The position numbers and the translations under genes were made by a program. From positions 1 to 64,000 of the forward strand of contig JAJCZQ010000031.1 of NCBI GenBank assembly GCA_029262335.1: DNA of 64,000 nucleotides. The letters are read 5' to 3'. Of the stretch, positions 1 to 8,500 are shown piece after piece. A model generated the notes under the pieces. The model was not told the DNA's origin. It did no database searches and saw nothing but the letters and a program-made list of their open reading frames with translations. Position 1 is the first letter of the stretch; each line of letters opens with the position of its first letter. Source of the stretch: Deltaproteobacteria bacterium (GTDB lineage Bacteria; Desulfobacterota_D; UBA1144; Nemesobacterales; JAJCZQ01).

Positions 1-1
1 G

Positions 2-3000
2 GGATTCGAAAAAATACAAGTCCAGGGCGTAGAATTTTACCAGATGGGCCAGGGTGGAAGGCTGGGGCGCTACCCGGTCAATTTCCGTCTTGCCAGAAAA
101 ACACCTTCAGATACTTACTTAAAAGACAACTCAATACACGACTCAATGACACGCTGGATCACGCTCCAGGGTACTCATGGGGTCTTACTGGAACGTAATG
201 TTGGATATAAATCAATCGGGCACGGATATTTCCTTAAAGACGCAACAGAAATAGATAATAAGTTTTACTCAAACATCGGAATATTGGCCCGTGCTGCAGT
301 TCAGAATGATGTTCAAAATCCAAGAAAGGTCCCTGGAATATATTCTTCATTTATAAATGATCCAAGAGTAGAAAATGTACCATTTCAGACTGATTATCAT
401 CATCCAACAATCTTCTGGATATCAAATGGGTGGAACGATTTTCAGTACAATATGGCTGCCGGAGCCACTACATGCGGTACATGCTATTGGCTTGTCCCGG
501 CCGCCAACAGCACTTTATCTCGAAACCAATTGTGGAATTCATACGCATCTGTACAGGCTGATTTTGGTAATGCAGGAACGACACCTCTAAAGAAATTCAA
601 AGGTAACTACTGTACATCTGCTATGAACTCATTCAACACTGTTGGTAATGTTGCTGTATGCACAGGTGTCGGTGGCCCGAACGGTGATCTTAACAATCCA
701 AACGACCCGGCAAGGGACAAATTTATTGCTGTTATACCAAATGACAATGCTGCAAACCTTGGGGATTTAAATTATTTTCCCTCTGTCGCTGGTGCCGCAT
801 CCAGAATTGCAACCAGATGTGCAGTGGGTGCAAAAACTATTGATAATACAACAATTGGTTCTGACCTCGATTGTACAAGGGTGGCAAGGTGTGCAGAAAA
901 TAATACTGATACAAACTGCAACGTGACTACAATTGAAGAATACACAACTTCATTTCATTTTACTGAAACCAATTTTTCGGCATTATGGCTAAGGCCCCAA
1001 TGGTTCCTTGTAGTTAACAGTTTTATTTCGGATGTTCAGAATGCAGGCCTGACTTTTGTAACAGGTGGAGATTACACTCGTTCTTCATCCATAGGCGGAA
1101 ACTGGCTTGTTGCATTAAAAAACGTATTTGTGGGGAACACACAGGAAAATAATCCTCTTGCGTCTAATGCAGGGCCCGTGGTCCCAGGCGGGCTTTCATG
1201 TGATACAAGAGACAACACAGTAAATTACTGTCTTCTAGAGAAGGAAGGAATTAGTATTCCATTATCAAATTTTGCAAATAACCAAAGACTGTTCAATATC
1301 TATGACGGTCCTGCCCAGCAGGCGGACAATGCCTATTTGGATATAACCGAGACAGAAATTGGAGACTGTAATTTAAACAATGGGAACTGTCAGAATAGTC
1401 CGTATATGTACGGCAAGGTGACGGGCATGCCGTTTAACCAGGAAAAAATAAGCTGTGTTTTACCGAATGCAGCAATCGCATGGAAACAGCCAAATGGGTT
1501 TTATTATCCTCCTTCGTTCCATTCCACAAATTTATTTTTTGATAAAGTTGATATCAGACATTTTATTATTAACCCATTATTTTTACCTGGAACAAGGACA
1601 ACTGATTTTGCTCAGGTACAGAAACAGTACTGTACTCATACCGGAACAGGGACTTTTAACGATTTTACAGAGGTGGACAGGCAGACTGTACTGAATGACG
1701 ACGATGGGTCTCTTACGGGATACCAAAGGACAATTTCAGTTAATGAAGACCCGTTTTTTAATGCACCAATAGAAGCTTTCGAATGTGAAAGTAATGAGAC
1801 TGCCAAAGTAAGCCCATATGAGTATGTAACAACTGCGATTTTTCCTCAGTGTGGCTCAATTACTGAGCCTTCCCCATGTTCTTCAAATGATGCGGACTGC
1901 GGCCCAATATGCTCGGGTAGGGCAGGTTGTCTACCATGCTGTGAAACCTGCGAAGACTGGAATGCCTCGGCATCAGATCCAACAACTTATGGTGTGCCTA
2001 TGTACAGGCAGTGCCTTACAGGTTCGGAAATGGATAATAATGAAAACCCGAGTATCAGGCTTATGGGCCAGGCGATACATCAGAGGAGTAACCTGACACC
2101 AAACAATGCAAATTTCTATATTGATACAACTGTAAGTAAAGAAACCCAATTGAAAAATTTAAATACAGGTATTAAACGAGTAAATGTCTTTAAGCCCGGT
2201 GATACATACTATGTATACCTTGTTTATGCAACTGAAAATACCAACCAGGAATACCAGATATATGTAGGAAAGGGGTTTAATGTTGAAAATGACCTTCAGG
2301 CTGTAAGGACCCCGCTTCTTACCAAGACATTGCAGTTTAATGATGTCCCATGGCCTGAAACATGGAGTAATAAGGAAGAAACCTATGATCCTTCAACTGG
2401 CATACTAAAGGTTAGAATGAAAATGAATTTCGATGAATTTAGAAATGGAATTTCTGAGGCCAAGGAAAATAGCTGCAGGCCCAGCAGTTTCTGCGAGTGG
2501 AACAAATCCGTTTCACAGTGCCAGTGCTCTGATACTTTAAAAAACGAAGACCCGGAACTGTATGAAATTTGTAAGCAGGATAACGGGCAGGGTGAGCACC
2601 AGGTATGCAGGTGGTCTGGAATTGACGTTGACTGTCCCGAAGGAGGCTGTTACGGATTTTCATTCACACTTCCTTCCTCTCCTTCCCAATTTCAAACGGA
2701 AGACTGTGATGAAACACCAGGTTCGGCAAACGAGTGCGGAAGGACTATAAGCCAGGGCGGAAAAAGACCCGATATTGAGTGTTTTCCTACAAATACACTA
2801 TGGAAAATACCGTGGATTAAAGCAGTGAATGGTAAAAATGGTAATAGTGTTGCAGGCGCATGTGAACTATCCCCGGTATTTGACAATAACTTCTGTGACT
2901 TACGCATAGGACAGCCTGATATTGCCTGTAACCTTATAGAAGGTACAGCTCGTAATGATTATCTTTCCGGAACATCTGAAAGCGATGTAATAAGAGGCCT

Positions 3001-3250
3001 AGGCGGGGATGACCTCATTTTTGGCTTAGAAGGTAATGATTTTATACAGGGTGGGCCGGGTGATGACCTTATATTTGGCGGAAGAGACAATGATACTATC
3101 CACGGTAATAGTGGTGATGATAACATTGACGGCCATACTGGAGACGATACCTTAAACGGCGGCGAAGGTTTTGATATTGTTGACGGAGGTTCTGATAACG
3201 ACACCTGCGAAAATCACGAAGATTCTTTTGACTGTGAAGTGCAGAATTAA
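2..3250 (+). CDS. Giant exported G8/TMEM2-like protein with C-terminal RTX repeats (5' partial)
   Basis: The reading frame is open to the first base of the window, so the start lies upstream; the first Met (base 44) is internal. The first ~65 residues (GVEFYQMGQ, LGRYPVNF, LQGTHGVLLERNVGY, GHGYFLKDATE) match the parallel beta-helix segment of G8-domain proteins such as CEMIP/TMEM2. A long Asn/Cys-rich middle follows, with a dense cysteine cluster near bases 1850-1970. The last ~90 residues (bases ~2950-3210) carry glycine/aspartate nonapeptide repeats such as GGPGDDLIF and GNSGDDNID, typical of RTX calcium-binding beta-rolls, which are usually exported by type I secretion. No type I exporter lies in the window. 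The role is probably extracellular or surface carbohydrate/matrix interaction; this is inference. Confidence 0.7.
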   Translation, partial: GFEKIQVQGVEFYQMGQGGRLGRYPVNFRLARKTPSDTYLKDNSIHDSMTRWITLQGTHGVLLERNVGYKSIGHGYFLKDATEIDNKFYSNIGILARAAVQNDVQNPRKVPGIYSSFINDPRVENVPFQTDYHHPTIFWISNGWNDFQYNMAAGATTCGTCYWLVPAANSTLSRNQLWNSYASVQADFGNAGTTPLKKFKGNYCTSAMNSFNTVGNVAVCTGVGGPNGDLNNPNDPARDKFIAVIPNDNAANLGDLNYFPSVAGAASRIATRCAVGAKTIDNTTIGSDLDCTRVARCAENNTDTNCNVTTIEEYTTSFHFTETNFSALWLRPQWFLVVNSFISDVQNAGLTFVTGGDYTRSSSIGGNWLVALKNVFVGNTQENNPLASNAGPVVPGGLSCDTRDNTVNYCLLEKEGISIPLSNFANNQRLFNIYDGPAQQADNAYLDITETEIGDCNLNNGNCQNSPYMYGKVTGMPFNQEKISCVLPNAAIAWKQPNGFYYPPSFHSTNLFFDKVDIRHFIINPLFLPGTRTTDFAQVQKQYCTHTGTGTFNDFTEVDRQTVLNDDDGSLTGYQRTISVNEDPFFNAPIEAFECESNETAKVSPYEYVTTAIFPQCGSITEPSPCSSNDADCGPICSGRAGCLPCCETCEDWNASASDPTTYGVPMYRQCLTGSEMDNNENPSIRLMGQAIHQRSNLTPNNANFYIDTTVSKETQLKNLNTGIKRVNVFKPGDTYYVYLVYATENTNQEYQIYVGKGFNVENDLQAVRTPLLTKTLQFNDVPWPETWSNKEETYDPSTGILKVRMKMNFDEFRNGISEAKENSCRPSSFCEWNKSVSQCQCSDTLKNEDPELYEICKQDNGQGEHQVCRWSGIDVDCPEGGCYGFSFTLPSSPSQFQTEDCDETPGSANECGRTISQGGKRPDIECFPTNTLWKIPWIKAVNGKNGNSVAGACELSPVFDNNFCDLRIGQPDIACNLIEGTARNDYLSGTSESDVIRGLGGDDLIFGLEGNDFIQGGPGDDLIFGGRDNDTIHGNSGDDNIDGHTGDDTLNGGEGFDIVDGGSDNDTCENHEDSFDCEVQN

Positions 3251-3267
3251 AATATAAACTCAATAAT

Positions 3268-3292
3268 TTCCTCCCCTATCCATGGGGAGGAA
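3268..3292. repeat. GC-rich palindrome downstream of the RTX protein
   Basis: A perfect 9-bp inverted repeat (TTCCTCCCC / GGGGAGGAA) flanks a 7-base loop just after the stop codon at 3250. No T-run follows, so it is not a canonical intrinsic terminator. A similar CCCTCCCC/GGGGAGGG palindrome occurs at 19694-19716, which suggests a dispersed element. Confidence 0.6.
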
Positions 3293-3343
3293 GATGGTAT
3301 GGGTTGTTGTCATACTCGACTACGATCGGGAATCTAGAAAAAT

Positions 3344-3409
3344 GTCATCTCGAATGTAGTGAGAGATCTGATTTTAGATTTCTCAGTCATTTCATTCCTT
3401 CGAAATGAC
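3344..3409. repeat. Dispersed palindromic repeat, full copy
   Basis: The outer arms GTCATCTCGAA (3344-3354) and TTCGAAATGAC (3399-3409) form an imperfect inverted repeat. Inside it, GAGAGATCT and AGATTTCTC pair. The same left half recurs at 19582 and 26572. It is intergenic. Confidence 0.75.
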
Positions 3410-3457
3410 TTAAGAAATCCTCACCCTAGCAGGAGGAGGATTAAGGTGGGGGTATTT

Positions 3458-3537
3458 GTCATTCCCGTGAAAACGGGAATCCAGATAAAAGCATTAAAAT
3501 TTTTAAAACCTGGATCCCCAAACAAGTTGGGGATGAC
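3458..3537. repeat. Dispersed palindromic repeat, full copy (GTCATTCCCG type)
   Basis: The left half starts GTCATTCCCGTGAAAACGGG and reaches CCAG; the right half runs CTGGATCCCC to GGGGATGAC. Each half is itself a small hairpin and the two halves are inverted. This is the same family as 12352-12424. Confidence 0.75.
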
Positions 3538-3560
3538 AATATTAGAAAACTACAAAATTT

Positions 3561-3590
3561 GGATCCCCTATAGATACATTCGGGGATGAC
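3561..3590. repeat. Dispersed palindromic repeat, half copy
   Basis: GGATCCCC...CGGGGATGAC repeats the right half of the element immediately to its left. It lies just before the mepA stop codon. Confidence 0.65.
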
Positions 3591-3596
3591 AACTGG

Positions 3597-4412
3597 TTAG
3601 AGTATCTCCAAACACTCTTTGGGCAGTTTTACTTCCTCTTTTTTCTTAGGGGAACTTAATTTCTTCTTATAATGCTCATCACGGGCTTTTTTGGAAAACC
3701 ACCAGTTAAGGTCACTGCCGCAGCCTGTCCCATCCGGTAGGGCAGGGCTTGAAATGCATTTGTTATCACCTTCAGGACATTTTATTCTTACATGAAAATG
3801 TCCGTCATGGCCCCACCACGGCCTTAGCTTTTGGAGCCAGTCCTCTTTTTTGTATTTATCACAAAGATCTTTCTTAATTGCGGGGTTTACGAATATACGG
3901 TCAACTGATTTATCATTTGCCGCAATTTTTAATACTTCGCCGTTTATCCAGCTCCATTTATTGGGATTTACGTCAGTTTTTGAGTTGTTAAGTAATGATT
4001 TAGGAGAAAGATGTTCTCTTTCACTTATAGATAGGTATTGGTTATTGCCGTTTCCTTTCTTTAAATAAAGGATGTCTATATCAAGACCAGTCTGGTGGCT
4101 GGAGTGGTCATCGAGCATAGGGCCGCCGTTTCGTTTGGTAATATCAGCGATTAATAATTTTGCTGAATAATTACTTCTTACCTTTGTAGAAAGCCTTTCC
4201 GTAAACTGGATTAGCTCTTTATGCCCGTAATACCTGTTCCTGCTTGTACGGATTACCTGGTAGCCGAACCCGTCCACGGGAAGCTGGCGGGGATTTAGTA
4301 CACAGCCTGCGGTATATTTTCCAATTGCCTCCGAATCCTCAAAGGGGTTCTGTGCAACAGATAAAGTATAAAAAGATAAAAACAAAACAGGTATAAGTAT
4401 CGTATATTTCAT
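3597..4412 (-). CDS. mepA: Penicillin-insensitive murein endopeptidase (MepA, peptidase M74)
   Basis: MepA is a periplasmic zinc peptidase of the LAS group that cuts D-Ala-mDAP cross-links in murein. The visible metal and active-site motifs are HQTGLDID (H-x-x-G-x-D) and WWGHDGHFHVRIKCP near the C-terminus; a DGTGCG segment follows, as in the family. The frame extends upstream to 4643, but that would overlap msrA. The Met at 4412 begins a clear signal peptide (MKYTILIPVLFLSFYTLSVAQ), giving 271 residues, the usual family size, so I use that start. It is divergent from msrA across a 94-bp gap. Confidence 0.9.
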   Translation of the reverse strand: MKYTILIPVLFLSFYTLSVAQNPFEDSEAIGKYTAGCVLNPRQLPVDGFGYQVIRTSRNRYYGHKELIQFTERLSTKVRSNYSAKLLIADITKRNGGPMLDDHSSHQTGLDIDILYLKKGNGNNQYLSISEREHLSPKSLLNNSKTDVNPNKWSWINGEVLKIAANDKSVDRIFVNPAIKKDLCDKYKKEDWLQKLRPWWGHDGHFHVRIKCPEGDNKCISSPALPDGTGCGSDLNWWFSKKARDEHYKKKLSSPKKKEEVKLPKECLEIL

Positions 4413-4421
4413 AAATTTCGA

Positions 4422-4475
4422 ATTAATGATAAATAGGGTTGAAAACCTAAATCTGGTTAATAATCTATCATTAAT
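4422..4475. promoter_or_regulatory. Inverted repeat between divergent mepA and msrA
   Basis: ATTAATGATA (4422-4431) and TATCATTAAT (4466-4475) are perfect inverted copies separated by 34 bases, lying in the only space available for both promoters. It could be an operator or a stem-loop in either leader; nothing seen distinguishes these. Confidence 0.35.
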
Positions 4476-4506
4476 GTTAAACTGATCAAATGATCGGAGG
4501 GATAAA

Positions 4507-5166
4507 TTGAAAAAAGTTATATATGTTTTGTTATTTTTAAGCAGTATGGCACTCACAATCTGGGTGATGAGTGGTAACAATAATGCTGAAAGTAAAGCAG
4601 AAACCAAAGAGAAGGAGAAAATGATGACCATTGACAGGGACAAGTACAGCGTAGCAACAGTGGCAGGGGGATGTTTTTGGTGTATGGAGCCTCCGTTTGA
4701 AAGATTGGACGGTGTTGTAAGCGTGGTTTCGGGTTATTCAGGTGGGACCGAGGTTAACCCAACATATGAGCAGGTGGCCGGGGGCAGGACCAGCCACACA
4801 GAATCGGTAGAAATTTTGTTTGACCCAAAAGTAATTTCCTACGATAAAATACTCGAGGTTTTCTGGATGAATATTGACCCCACTCAGGTAGACGGGCAGT
4901 TTGCAGACAGGGGCAAGCAGTACAGGACTGCTATTTTTTACCATAACGAAGAACAAAAAGCACAGGCGGAGGCTTCAAAAAAGAAACTTGAGGAGTCCGG
5001 AAAATTTGATAAACCAGTTGTAACTGAGATTAAGGCATTTACGGCGTTTTACCGGGCTGAGAATTATCACCAGGACTACTACCTGAAAAACTCCATGCAT
5101 TATAAGATGTACAGAAAAGGTTCAGGCAGAGAAGGGTACCTCGAACGTACATGGGGTAAAAAATAA
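4507..5166 (+). CDS. msrA: Peptide methionine sulfoxide reductase A, exported form
   Basis: MsrA reduces methionine-S-sulfoxide in proteins. The catalytic motif GGCFWCMEPPFERLDGV is present, with the family signatures GYSGGTEVNPTYEQV and the C-terminal AENYHQDYY. An N-terminal hydrophobic segment (residues 3-21) precedes a Lys/Glu linker, so the enzyme is probably exported or membrane-anchored and acts in the periplasm. It starts with TTG, supported by GGAGG seven bases upstream. No MsrB domain is fused and none lies nearby. Confidence 0.93.
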   Translation: MKKVIYVLLFLSSMALTIWVMSGNNNAESKAETKEKEKMMTIDRDKYSVATVAGGCFWCMEPPFERLDGVVSVVSGYSGGTEVNPTYEQVAGGRTSHTESVEILFDPKVISYDKILEVFWMNIDPTQVDGQFADRGKQYRTAIFYHNEEQKAQAEASKKKLEESGKFDKPVVTEIKAFTAFYRAENYHQDYYLKNSMHYKMYRKGSGREGYLERTWGKK

Positions 5167-5214
5167 GTTTTATATATTTGCTTATTAATTTTATTTAAAG
5201 GTTTATCTATATAA

Positions 5215-5242
5215 TTGACAACTGTAGAAAAATGATTAAAAT
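5215..5242 (+). promoter_or_regulatory. Sigma-70 type promoter of the c-di-GMP riboswitch transcript
   Basis: TTGACA (5215-5220), a 16-base spacer and TAAAAT (5237-5242) are present. A start about 7-9 bases downstream falls at ~5249-5251, exactly at the first base of riboswitch P1, which supports both calls. Confidence 0.65.
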
Positions 5243-5250
5243 TCTTGTAT

Positions 5251-5363
5251 AACTATCAGACAAGGGCATACCGGTTCGAAAGGCCGGGACGCAAAGCCAC
5301 AGGCCTAAGACCTCCATTCACCCATCTTAGATAAAGGTTAAGGCAGCTGGGTTCCCGATAGTT
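5251..5363 (+). ncRNA. Cyclic-di-GMP-I (GEMM-I) riboswitch
   Basis: The aptamer core follows the GEMM-I pattern: a P1 helix with perfect 7-bp arms (AACTATC 5251-5257, GATAGTT 5357-5363), then AGGGCATACCGG, a GAAA tetraloop, GGGACGCAAAGCC, the CCTAAG tetraloop-receptor strand, a second arm, and GCTGGGTTCCCG closing P1. The G in GGGCA, the A-run of CGCAAAG and the C of the final TTCCCG correspond to the ligand-contacting positions of the family. It lies in the leader of the C25 protease, 187 bases before its ATG. Ligand binding is inferred from the motif. Confidence 0.93.
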
Positions 5364-5416
5364 GTTTCAATTATGCTTAGTTTAGGGATGGACTGGTTTT
5401 ACATAGTTGAAGCAAC
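5361..5416 (+). promoter_or_regulatory. 15-bp hairpin abutting riboswitch P1 (possible expression platform)
   Basis: Bases 5361-5375 pair with 5402-5416 over 15 consecutive positions, including two G-U pairs. The first three bases (5361-5363) are also the end of riboswitch P1, so the two helices compete at the junction. No T-run follows, so it is not a simple terminator. It could be a switching, RNA-processing or stability element. Confidence 0.5.
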
Positions 5417-5550
5417 AAACCAATAAATACAATAATTACTGCATGTTAGATGATTTGGCATCATAATTGCATGTTTATAATATAGATATAAAGATAGATT
5501 TAAGAAAACTTTTTAATTAAAAATAATTTAAAAATCTGGAGAGTCTTTTA

Positions 5551-8500
5551 ATGAATTTTACAAATATCAGAAAAACTTTATTAATCGCTTTATTCTTTGT
5601 ATTTACCTTTTATTCTGGCAATTATAATGCATTTTCACAGCCGGGAGAGCTTCAATGGGGCCCTGCAGGAACCCAGTGTACAACAAATACAGTGCCACCA
5701 AATGGTAATCTTGGTGTACAACCTGTTTGTACCGGTGGACCAGGTGGTAATGCAACATTACAAAATGGTGTAGATGCAACTGTAACATTAGCATTTCCGG
5801 GTACAACAACCCCGGGAGCAGTTGCCCCAATTGCAAATGCTGCCTGTTCCACAGATCCAACTCTCATGCAAAATTGCCCGGGAGTAATGCCTTCTGTGCC
5901 GGGACTTGGAAATAATTTTCAGTATTTGTCAATGACTTCAGGCTCGGATGACTGTAGTGCACAGCAATCAGTAACAATTGATTTTGATCCCCCGATTACA
6001 AATCCGTCTTTTACTTTGGGTGATATTGATAATGGGAGTGCTGCATCACCGCCTGCAAACTGGCAGGACCTTGTAATTGTTACAGCTGTTCCTGATGGGG
6101 GAGGTAATGTATCTGCAAATAGTGTAGTTCTTGGCGGGGCAAATGTAGCCCAGGTTACTGCCGGGACTAATTTCCCGGGAACTGCATGTTCCACCGGGAC
6201 TTTATCATGTCCGAATAATACAACCTGTTTCAGGGGATTAAGCAGTACTAATAGTAACAGTGCAGCATCAAATGCTACTTTAAGCTACTCAGGAGATATT
6301 GAGAGTATTACTGTTACATATTACGCAGGTGATGTTACTAATACTATATCTGCACAGTTTGTTACGCTTGGCCCAATCAGCTGGACGGACACACTACCCG
6401 TGACCTTATCATCATTTAGCTCGGATTACGGATCAGGCGGAGTGGTATTGGACTGGAGCACATCAACAGAAACAATAAACATAGGATTTAATATCTACGC
6501 CCACATAGACGGGGAAAGAGTAATAATAAACGACCAAATGATAGAGAGCCACATGGGAGACAGCGTTATTCCCCAGTACTACGAAGCAGTGGTTGATGTT
6601 CCTGAAGGTGCTACGGAGCTTAGCATCTCTTCTGTGGATATATACGGCGCTGAAGAGTTTTTTGGCCCCTATGAAATAGGGAAGAGCTTCGGAGAGGAGC
6701 CTGTTGTAAGTAAAATCAACTGGAAAAACATAAAAGAACAATATAATCAAAAGATGGCAGGAAAGGGCTTTGAGATGAGGGGCGGCAAGATGAGGGCCCC
6801 AGCCGAAGAAAGCGGCCTTGTATCAAACTTCATAGCAAGAGTCGGCGCAGCTGATTCCCCTGTGTGTAACGTAGCAGTAAGCGAAGAGGGAATGCACCGC
6901 GTAAGGGCTCGTGATCTTAGAAATGCGGGATGCGATTTTAGGGGAGAGGATATAGATGATATAGCCGTAACCTTTAAGGGAGAGCCCGTATCAAGAAGAA
7001 TTAAAAGCAATAGCGGCAAAATAAAGAACGGAACAAGCATATACTTCTATGCAGATACCCCGGGCGGAAGGGACTTTTTATACACAACAGAAAACGTATA
7101 CCAGGTAAGTATAGACCCCGGGCTTGCAGATATTCACGAAGATACTTCTAAACCAAAAAGAAATCAGCTCGGCAGTCTTGAGCGAAGCTACATGCATGAA
7201 GTGTTTGTGGAAAGAAACCTAAACTACAACTTCACTAACCCCTACGGGGAAGTGGATGAGTTTGATCCGTGGACAGAAAGAACTATGTCAGCCGCGGAGA
7301 ATTTAACAAACACCTATTCCTATGAAATCCCCGTGCATGATGATGTAGACACCACAAGGGACGGGAAGGTAAAGGCAAGAATAATTGCGGTAACAGATTT
7401 TACCGAGGAAACAATAGACCATAAGCTGGTGCTAAACCTAAACAGCGGAGTTGATAAGGGGCCATTTACCCAGGAAGGAAGGGCAAACTGGTATATAGAA
7501 GCACCTGTGGATGGTAGTGACTTTACCCCGGGAACAAACACCCTTGATATGACAGTAGGTGGACTTCCGGTATTTGATTTTACAAGAACTGATTCCTATG
7601 GGCTTATGTACTGGAGGCCAACTGCATCAATAGACGATGTACTAAACTTTACGGAATACAGTGAAGCCTTGGGCTACAGCGCAACAGGGTACAGCGTAAA
7701 AAATGTACAAGTCTACGGTGAGAAAGAAGGCCAGCTCTATAAACTAAAAACAAGAAAAACAAATGAAGAAGGGAAGTACACCGTATCTTTTAAAAGTCTG
7801 GGAGAAGGGGCAAGGTACTGGGTAAGCCCAATATCCCAGTTTAAAGAGGGAGTAATAACTAAAGCAGATGTTGGTGATATTAAAGACGGTAGCGCAGATG
7901 TACTTATACTAACTCATCCTGCCCTTACGGGATCGGAGCTTGATGCATATGAGAGTTACGTAAGTAACCAGGGCTATACTACAAAGGTAGCAAATGTGCT
8001 TAACGTATATAACTACTTTGGTTACGGTATGCCTACCCCTGAGGGAATAAGAAGTTACTTAGAGTATGCAAAGGATAATCTAAATGTAGAGTACGTAGCA
8101 ATAGTTGGGGGAACAACCACTGAGTACCCTGATCCCGCAACCTCTGAAACAATACAGTACGTGCCAACGGATTTTCAGCTAACACAGGACATACTCTTTT
8201 TTACCCCATGTGACGGATGTATGGCAGACTTTAACGGAGACTTCGTGCCTGAATTAAAAATATTTAGAATCCCATCAAGGCAGGTAAGTGATACGGGAGC
8301 AGTAGCTACTAAATCAGTAAACTACGACCCTGATGCAACGGCGCTGCTGCTTGCAGACCAAACGCAGGAGCAGAACTTCGGCGCTCAGCTTGATGCAGTA
8401 TCAAACAGGCTCGGTGGTTACGGTACGATGAAGTACTACCTGAGTGATATAATGGCAGATAACGGCGTATCGCTAAATGATGCAATATGCATAGCTCAGC

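Noticed and set aside
3359-3589. 76-codon open frame downstream of the RTX protein
   Set aside because: It reads straight through the dispersed palindromic repeats and has no ribosome-binding site.
4413-4643. Longer N-terminus for MepA
   Set aside because: It would overlap msrA and precede a perfect signal peptide beginning at 4412.
5401-5550. Intrinsic terminator in the protease leader
   Set aside because: Hairpins are present but none is followed by a T-run.
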